Source: Platycnemis pennipes (lineage: Eukaryota > Arthropoda > Insecta > Odonata > Platycnemididae). From it: a stretch of DNA of 64,000 nucleotides. The translations under genes were made by a program, and so were the position numbers. The stretch covers positions 30,518,698 to 30,582,697 of the forward strand of contig OW121855.1 in NCBI GenBank assembly GCA_933228895.1, written 5' to 3'. Below, piece by piece: positions 56,618-64,000 of the stretch. The notes under the pieces were generated by a model. The model did no database searches, was not told the origin of the DNA, and saw nothing but the letters and a program-made list of their open reading frames with translations. How positions within the stretch are numbered: position 1 is the first letter of the stretch; each line of letters opens with the position of its first letter.

Positions 56618-57160
56618 TCAAGAAGAAAAATCAATACGCCTAATATAGAATTGAATCATGGTGTTTCAATTGCAATACTTAGAGAACAACTAATAATTAT
56701 TCTCAAAAAGACCCCGAATAATGAGTCCAATAGTTAATTAATGATAAATCCGCGACATATGATAAACATTTAGCCCACGTTTCGGAGCCATATATTGCCA
56801 CACCCTGCATTAGACTATTAGTCAGTCCTCCTTTCAACGACCCTGTCGTTAATTCCCGCTAATTTAAGGGTCTTCCAATGTCATGCATCAAGAAGAAAAA
56901 TCAATACGCCTAATATAGAATTGAATCATGGTGTTTCAATTGCAATACTTAGAGAACAACTAATAATTATTCTCAAAATGACCCCGAATAATGAGTACAA
57001 TACTTAATTAATGTTAAATCTGCGACGTATGATAAACATTTAGTCCACGTTTCCGAGCCATATATTGCCACACCCTACATTAGACTTTTAATCAGTCCTC
57101 CTTTCAACGACCCTTTCGTTAATGCCCGCCAATTTAAGGGTCTTCCAATGTCATGAATCA
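56618..57160 (+). repeat. Tandem duplication, two 270-bp units
   Basis: Unit 1 (56618-56887) and unit 2 (56888-57157 or slightly beyond) start TCAAGAAGAAAAATCAATAC and end GGGTCTTCCAATGTCATG, with a small number of substitutions. The period is exactly 270 bases at the start of each unit. The sequence is AT-rich with no coding signal. It is a fairly recent local duplication. Confidence 0.85.
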
Positions 57161-57189
57161 CTTTATTCATCTACATTGTGATGAGTTTG

Positions 57190-57720
57190 GTGAATATTCA
57201 CCTGCCATTAAAACCAGCAAGATGAAAGGGCAATCCGAGATTTTGGAAACGCGCTGTCGGCGTCATCCGATACACGGGGAGACCGGGGGGGACGGCCCTC
57301 GCCGGGGGCGACCGATCCGGGCAACGAAGCCGCGGCGGGAAAAAGGCCGAGGGAACAGCAGGCAAGAGGGGGTCGAGCGTCGGGGTTTGACGATAGACGG
57401 CACATTGGTCACAATATTTCGAACCACCTGTTAGAGCGGTCGGGGCCGCGAAAAAGGAAAACAAGTGGTGCGGAGAGGCAGGGATGGAGGGGAGGATTGA
57501 CGGGAAGGGGTAGTAGGGATTACGGTGCGGGTACAAGAGAGGCAGAGGGGGTAGGGTCGGGAGAAGTGGGTGGGGAACAGGGGCAGGAAAGTGGCTGGGG
57601 ACGGCGAATTGCATGCGATGCAGCGTCACGCTTCGTGAATGGGACGGAGGGGAAGAATTCGAGGGGTTCTGAAATCCGAGGGGGCTTACCAAATTAACGA
57701 AGTTACGTATCAAGGACATT
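57190..57720. other. GC/CpG-rich patch
   Basis: Purine-rich on the plus strand, giving a Pro/Ser-rich 173-codon minus frame (57198-57719) and plus frames of 93 and 66 codons. The frames mirror composition and have no known domain. A promoter-like CpG patch is possible. Confidence 0.3.
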
Positions 57721-58000
57721 CAGGGGCAGATTTCCTCATTGCATCGCAATCGGATCTCGGCAAAGAAATTCAACCCTAGAATGCGACCGATGAAAAAAAA
57801 AGTATCCTCGGATAAATTGGAAAAGGCGATGTTAAACGCGCGAATGCCAACCGTGGAACCTCTGACACCGAGCATTTTTGGTGGAACACCTACATTACTT
57901 CATTTCTTTTTAACATGTAACTCCTTTTCCTAAAAATCAATATTGGTGGTCTACCGGTTAAACTAGGCGTTGATAGACACTCTTACTCTATCCCTAACTT
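57721..58000. other. Unassigned spacer
   Basis: No supported feature. Confidence 0.5.
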
Positions 58001-58145
58001 TTATACGATGTCCTTCTTTAGTTCCGTAATCTTCCTGCCTGCTGTTACACTTTCGGAACGACCCATTCTTCTCCTTTACCTATCCTACCCAATATTCTTT
58101 CCTCCGTTACGCCATTCAAAACATCCTCACCCATTATTACATGCT
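58001..58145 (-). mobile_element. LINE C-terminal remnant
   Basis: The minus frame reads EMWLEHVIMGEDVLNGVTEE then RILGRIGKGEEWVVPK, and after a break GRKITELKKDIV. This order (H.I.GE.VL..V.EGRI.GR.GKGR, then Y.ELK) is common at the end of LINE reverse transcriptases. It is a heavily decayed copy of uncertain clade. Confidence 0.45.
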
Positions 58146-60350
58146 CCAACCACATTTCACTGTGTCTACTTATCTAAAACCCACATATTCATATATTAGT
58201 GTTTAGGTTACTTAGCAACATAAGTAATAATGCAGCATGCTTAAAATCTTCACACAAACCCAACCTCTTTAATTGGAAAAGTTCGGGAAACTGAATGAAA
58301 CTCGATGGCAAATTATACCCGAAAACATAAGGGTGGCAAAAGGAAAACCTGAAAATGGACTAGCAAAAGCTTGTTGCAAATGTTCGGTTCTTAATATATG
58401 TATCACACTAGAATATCAAAACAATCGATCTATGGCTTTATAGGCCTTGAAAAAATCCTTCATTTTTCCTTAAATCCAGCACAATGACCTTGCAATAGAA
58501 CGCTCTATTGATACCCATATAAAAGATGGATATTCAGTCTTGGAAGTACTTCAATATTTGCTACATAATGAACTCTCCTCCCGCTTCAGCCTTGGAAAAC
58601 TCTGCAGCGGGTCACTTCCATGACAGCAAAAACTTCAATGACCAGCGATCAATGAACTTTGAAGCTGATTGGATAAAATTCTATTCACTGGCCACGGCAG
58701 ACCCCTAACGCAACTGGAACTCAAAGAAAACCGAGATTTGTGATATTTCAAAAGAACTGGCGTTATTAATGATCTCTTAGCTTCCAGAATTTCATTTTGA
58801 ATAGAACAAGGAAGAATACAACTTTATTCTCCGAAAGCGCTCCGTGGGTCACATCGCATATTTGACGTTAGCTCCAGTGATGGCATAAGGAAAACTCCTA
58901 AGACTTTACTCGAGTGTTATTCTTAGCTCTAGGAAATTCGCATCCTAAGACAAGCACACTGACAATTCCTCAGCGTGATTCAAAACTGCGGATAGCTAGG
59001 ATGGCATATAGAGCTGCCGCGGTACGTCAGTTAGCGATGCCCTCCAATAAACTCTGTGTGTATGAAAATTATTAAAGCCCATTCTTAGGGATACCCAAAA
59101 GCACCCCTCCTCCCTCATCCTTCCCTCAACAAACTATTTCTATTTCCTTTCCGATTTATTGAGCACTTCTTGATTCTTCAGCCTCTCAACACACTATCAA
59201 TGATTCCCATGAATTTCTCCACACACCAAGCTTTCCTAGTATTTTAAGAACACTTTTGCTTTCTGTGTATCCCTATGACTGCATAAATGTATCAACTGGC
59301 GAAGTGTAACCTGAAATTTTTTGAAAGTAAAAATCTGGCGACTGAAGATTTCATTAACTGTAACAAAATTCATACGTGCTGAAAAGAAAGCATACATTAT
59401 GTCATATATTAGTAACGGTGTATATAGTGAAACCAAGTGAGTGGTCGGGATACTCATCCTACGCTTACGGAAAACTCCTACCCGAATTCATGAAGATAAA
59501 ACGTACGGATTTTAATATTGTTGTCCTAATAGCGATTCTTCATACCTTGCCCTGTCTTTAAAATCGTAACTTGAGATCGTCTATGAGATTGATGCGGAAC
59601 AAACAAATGAAGTAGGACTTCGGCACATTCCAGAGGAGTCGGCTACACCAGGACTTACTCAAAGTGTAAGCATTGTGTGTAATTTTTATTTTACCCGCAT
59701 AGGAAATTTATGATGAATTTGAAAACTTCGCATAACGTTCGATATACATAGGTACCAATCACTCGTCAAGCATCAGGTGGAAACACAGAGTATGCACTCA
59801 AAATAAGGAGAGGACAAAACTGAGACAGTGCAACCAATGAATGCGGTGAGCGACTTCAAGAGAACATACTACGCGAATAGACTCAGGGGTGAAACTCGTC
59901 GGCCATCCTCGACTCAGCAGCGGAGTTCCGCGCACTCAGCCAGGAAATAATCCAGCCAGACGGGTTAACGCACTGGATGGAAGTCGGGAAGGAATTTCTG
60001 GGCAGCACGCTGACGTCTGCTTACGCAAAGGCGCTGCGGACCTCGACGAGGTTAATCGGATGCAACGGCAGAGACGCGAGGGCCACGACCCGACCCCGTC
60101 GAAGCGGTCTAGCCATTGTCTTCCGCCGTCGCATTTCTATGCATTGTGCAGAGCCCTTCATACTCTGACAAAGAGACATCGCGAGACTGATGTTCGGGAT
60201 CCAAATGGAGAAACTATTTTCTGGAACTATAGAGGGGATGCGGGTGAAATGTCACGTCTTTCTTCCCCATAGACCCGGGTTCGCGAAAAAAACGCTACTG
60301 AAGAATTGTCCTCCTTATAAATCCTTTATAATGCACATTTTAATAATAAC
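58146..60350. other. Unassigned spacer
   Basis: AT-rich, with a GC-richer patch at 59880-60190 carrying a 127-codon frame without recognised motifs. Confidence 0.45.
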
Positions 60351-60357
60351 ATATTTC

Positions 60358-60425
60358 TTGGCCGAGTGGGTTAAGGCGCCTCCGCAGGCATATTGAATGC
60401 TGCGGCGTGGGTACGCGGCCAAAAG
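60358..60425 (+). repeat. tRNA-like A-box sequence
   Basis: TGGCCGAGTGGGTTAAGGCG is close to the D-arm of tRNA-Ser/Leu type genes, and an anticodon-arm-like CCTCCGCAGG...CTGCGG follows. The B-box position reads GGGTACGCGGCC, too degenerate for a working tRNA. It is a tRNA pseudogene or SINE head. Confidence 0.4.
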
Positions 60426-63220
60426 GATGCAATTTTTTTTCTTTCGAATACTTTACGGAATCACTGTAAAATGCCCAATCCCATACATTAACGGCAATAA
60501 TAGCAACATTTTTTTATTTTCACCTTATTGGCTGGATTTTCAATCAACCCCCTTGGGAAACCCACGAAACAAATTTCGGGATTCTCCTTTTGCCCGAAAA
60601 GACGCTTCACGTGCCGACAGGCCTAAAATGTTTAGATTTTAATGCACAAGGGTACTGGTACTTCCGTAAATAGGATAGACTTCGACTTGTCGTGGGACTT
60701 TCTCAAGGCCGTAAACAATTAACGGATAATTTAATTTTTAATACACAGCAACATATGCACTCAAAATTTCACTGGAACCTCGCTGGAATAATGACTTTTT
60801 GACTCAATTTTTCGGTCAACAGTGAACTTCACATTGGCAGTAGAGAGATAGTAACTGTTGTCGAAGTTGTGAGTGAAACAGCCTGCTTTTCAAAGACCTA
60901 AACAGAAAATGCCAAGACGGCACAGGCTCTCAGCATAAGACTGGCCACAATTTTACGAAAAAACTTAAAAATGAATCGAGAATACAGCGTGCAAAGAGGG
61001 AGGTTGAGCCAAAAACTAATTCACGATGTATGATCAAGGCAAATTACAAATTGCAAAGATGGGCCATCAAGAGTTCCTAATGAATGTTAAATATCTATTT
61101 GGGTAGACACGATATCGAAATAATTGAATATCTGCGGCTTGCCAAATTTACGGATCACCGGGACATTAGGAGGTTGGAGATGGGATTTGACTGACTGGCA
61201 CAGCGACGGACACCAGGTTTTCCGAATGGAAGCACTACGCGCGATACGGTGGGAGAAATTGAATAAGGCACATTCACTGGCTGAAGGTGAAGACAAAAAC
61301 AGTATTCTGCACAAAATTTCTCCGCAATGAACCTATAAGAATCAATTTGACACTAGGGGAAGAAACATGATAAAGTCAATTTTTACGCTTACCTTTCAGA
61401 AGTTGTCCAACGTTTAAGCATATTGTTAACTTGATCAACACATTAACTGAAGGTAATAAATCACATATTTGCTACGATAGATTTACATGGCGGGTAAATA
61501 AAAGAAGCTTATCAGATTTTAATCACATGTTAATGTTTGTGAGTTCGGTTTCGCGAATAAGTTTACTATGAACTTCGCCAATATAAGGACACTTGCTTGA
61601 TTTCATGTCAGGTTTTCTATAGCAGAGATATGCAACGAAACCTAATTTAATGACTTGGTTGGTTCTCCAGTGAATGGTTGCCAAGACGGTATTCTGATTA
61701 TCCTCTTTGAAAAAAAGGCTACATACTGCACGAATAAGTCTCGATTAAATCAGTGAATTAAGATTTCTGGGATCGTTAATATCATGATCTTCACTCACCA
61801 TATTCATTGGAGATGAAGATGAAAAAGCTTCATTTTTCATTCCACTCCCAAAAATAGGCAGGCATACATTGAGGAATTTCTCCTTACCTGAAAACAAAAA
61901 GAAAATAATTAAAAACACTACTCAAGAAACTGATGAAATGACTTTAGAATGAAAGAAAAATTACAATGAATCTTGAAATAATTTTCAACTCAGCTCCCAA
62001 AACATTTTCCCGCGAGAATCTAATTTACAAAGCAAACGCTTTGCTTGATTGGACTCGAGATTTAAGGTCGGTCCGTCCCACTGAAAAAACACCTACGGGG
62101 ATGGAACGACGTTGACAAAAAAACCACCCCGCGGGTATGAAAATATCTCCTCGAGTGTGTGCACAGTCAACCTCTTGGATGACGCACAGGGATCGAGGAA
62201 GTCAAGGCGGCGCCCACAGAACATGGGGAGTGTCTCCTTCAAAGGGAAGGAGTTCAAACCCTCAAAAGGGTGAAGCCCCTCATCATTTTTTACCCCTTCC
62301 ATGCTCAGAGTCTCGTCTGTCAAATACATGTCCCCGATCCGATTCACTTCAAGTGCATCCCGCAGCACTTGGAGAGGAAGAAAGTAGGAGAAACAAACAG
62401 GACGCTCCCTTCAAGAATTCACCAAAGTACAGAGAGAGGAGACCTGAACGTGTCCGCCCCTAGTGTGGGGTGGAAAGGGCTACAAAAAAATAAAGAGCTT
62501 GGGAGCGTAGGTGGAGGAGAATTTCCTCCCCCTTGAAACGCGGTACATCACTGCTTTCATTAACATTACCCTGCGTCAGTACTATAAGGACAATTTGTAA
62601 ATAGTATTGTTAATACTCACTATAAACTGTATGCACGACAGGTTGACATTAAACAACAAACTGTTATATTTTTCGAGCACATATTTATGTTACGTATCCA
62701 GTCTCAGTTAACTTATTTTTGTTTCAATTATTCGCATTGTCATTTATTTTTAGGATCCCAAGTACAGGCTACGCCAAAAAGGGATTCCTAATTTATCCTT
62801 ATTTAAATGAGATGCAAGATGTTCTGGTAATATTGTTTCATAGGATAAATAAATATTATTATGATGTAAAAATGAAAACTAAGAGGTTTCAAAGCCAATT
62901 AACGAGTACCATCACCCCTCCAACGCTGATATCACTGAAAAAAAGCATTTAACAATGGAAGTACATCTAACAATAAGAATAAATTTATCTCCATCGCTTT
63001 GGGACATCTGTACCCATGCAACAGAACTGAGCAGCCATCACTCCACCCCTCAAATAAAAACATTCAGAAGTCCATTCCCTTTCAATACTTTCCCTCCTGC
63101 TACGATTCTCGTTCAACCATATTTCTTCCTCCCAACCTATCACAATTTTTCACCGTACATTAACATTATAATATTGAATCATAGGAAACAATAGGGACAT
63201 TGTTTCAATTTTGTAAGCGC
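60426..63220. other. Unassigned spacer
   Basis: Mostly AT-rich. Overlapping frames of 88-108 codons at 62093-62536 on both strands are not convincing. No gene is supported. Confidence 0.45.
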
Positions 63221-63225
63221 AGTAT

Positions 63226-63298
63226 CACAACGCAGACAGGGAAAGAGTGACACTTATTTCTTCCTGGAATTTCCATTTGAAGCTCCACATTGCCCCGC
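63226..63298 (+). repeat. Direct repeat E, copy 1
   Basis: Shares CGCAGACAGGGAAAGAGT and TCTTCCTGGAATTTCCATTT plus GAAGCTCCACA with 63711-63771, same strand, about 480 bases apart. Class unknown. Confidence 0.65.
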
Positions 63299-63706
63299 TC
63301 TATACTATGCTCTTCAGCGGTGTATTCCTATGATCAAACTTAAGTTTCCTGACATGCGTTCTCTCCTATTATTAAACGCACTTTTAGCTAAGGTCTTCTC
63401 TTTCCAGTACCGTAAATATAATATAATAAATACCATCACATTCATTTAGCCCTCCCTACCTACCTCACCTTGGCCATCCTTCCCCAAATCCTCGTCTGAA
63501 AAGCCTCTAATCTGCCATCATCCTTCATCAAAGAAAAAAAATCGAGCGAACATGTTACAATCTTCAACTATAACCTCTGGGTAGGGTTTCACGTGAATAT
63601 AGGAATCTGGACATCATATAACTCGATTTATCTATTAGGTGTGGAGTTGTATTCTAAGAATGTATCTCACTTGGGTGCATACCTCATGGCCAACTTAAAC
63701 GCAGGA
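63299..63706. other. Unassigned AT-rich spacer
   Basis: Lies between the two copies of repeat E. Pyrimidine-rich near 63450-63530. Confidence 0.45.
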
Positions 63707-63708
63707 TG

Positions 63709-63775
63709 TAACGCAGACAGGGAAAGAGTAACACTTATTCCTTCCTGGAATTTCCATTTGAAGCTCCACAGAGCT
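63709..63775 (+). repeat. Direct repeat E, copy 2
   Basis: Second copy of the repeat at 63226-63298. The sequence after it diverges at once. Confidence 0.65.
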
Positions 63776-64000
63776 CCCGCCTCTCTTGAACCCTTTCAAG
63801 AACATTTCCAATTCCTCCCTTATTCCCTCTTACACATCATCGCGTCCTCAATTAGTTCTTCAGAATACCATTGCTCTAATCACCGGCGCTATCCACGAGC
63901 TCCATACAACTTTCCCCTACCTTATGCATGACGTTCTTCTTTAGCTCCACATACTTCCTTCCTTTCATCATTCCCTGGAAACATTCCATTCCTTCCTACC
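63776..64000 (-). mobile_element. Possible LINE remnant running off the window
   Basis: The minus frame near 63915-63955 reads GRKYVELKKNVMHK, similar to GRKITELKKDIV at 58.0 kb. Upstream sequence lies beyond the window. Weak evidence. Confidence 0.3.

Noticed and set aside
57198..57719. 173-codon minus-strand Pro/Ser-rich frame
   Set aside because: The plus strand is purine-rich and the protein is low complexity. No domain is visible and plus frames overlap it.

Overview
The window looks like nuclear DNA of an animal with a large, transposon-rich genome, most likely an arthropod and probably an insect. This rests on the mix of EN/RT-type non-LTR retrotransposons (LINEs) carrying frameshifts, tRNA-derived SINEs with target-site duplications (TSDs), short inverted-repeat DNA elements (MITEs), microsatellites and long AT-rich spacers. 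There are no operons, ribosome-binding sites or intact long reading frames. I cannot name the species. I found no convincing host protein-coding gene, rRNA, full tRNA or CRISPR array. Nearly all apparent ORFs are either chance frames in GC-rich patches or broken retrotransposon pieces.

Retrotransposons make up the recognisable coding content. One LINE lineage (called LINE-A here) has an AP-type endonuclease, an FADD-type reverse transcriptase, a C-terminal domain and a short 3' end with a stem-loop and a GTAGATG-type tail. Its pieces lie near 11.3-12.0, 16.9-17.1, 18.2-20.5, 21.4, 25.1, 39.0, 46.8-47.1, 47.5-48.0, 48.4-48.9 and 54.0 kb. At 18.2-20.5 kb one copy on the minus strand sits inside the endonuclease region of another copy on the plus strand. 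A second lineage (RTE-like by its C-terminal pattern) is at 31.6-33.1 kb (plus) and 14.8-15.6 kb (minus), with tail-only copies at 8.6 and 29.0 kb. A third LINE C-terminal fragment lies at 13.3-13.6 kb, and weaker remnants lie at 16.1, 34.0-34.4, 39.2-39.4, 58.0 and 63.9 kb.

A tRNA-derived SINE family with clear A and B boxes has copies at 9.7-10.0 (-), 15.7-16.1 (-), 27.8-28.15 (+), 28.7-29.0 (+) and 44.8-45.0 kb (+). Two of these have visible TSDs. Several other tRNA-like heads are scattered about, mostly on the minus strand.

DNA-transposon-like elements include a family with CAGGCACGTAGCCAG ends and 8-bp TSDs (16.5, 17.9, 42.3 and 54.7 kb). Two elements have long terminal inverted repeats (TIRs) next to TTAA-like sites (23.1-23.6 and 49.5-50.3 kb). 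A TA-flanked mariner-like MITE is inserted in a LINE tail (25.2-25.6 kb). Small foldbacks lie at 2.35 and 12.35 kb. A near-perfect foldback with two 169-bp arms lies at 51.3-51.7 kb.

Other structure includes a 270-bp tandem duplication at 56.6-57.2 kb, an ATATCG-rich 16-mer array at 22.9 kb, a perfect 21-bp-arm hairpin at 37.5 kb, and dispersed repeats at 17.2/20.9/41.6 kb and 21.9/24.0 kb. GC/CpG-rich patches at about 5.2-5.8, 10.4-11.0, 14.5-14.8, 29.3-29.6, 30.9-31.3, 38.2-38.8, 40.7-41.5, 44.2-44.5, 48.9-49.5, 55.2-55.7, 57.2-57.7 and 59.9-60.2 kb have no assignable gene. The remaining spacer is unassigned. Coordinates were read by eye and edges may be off by several bases.
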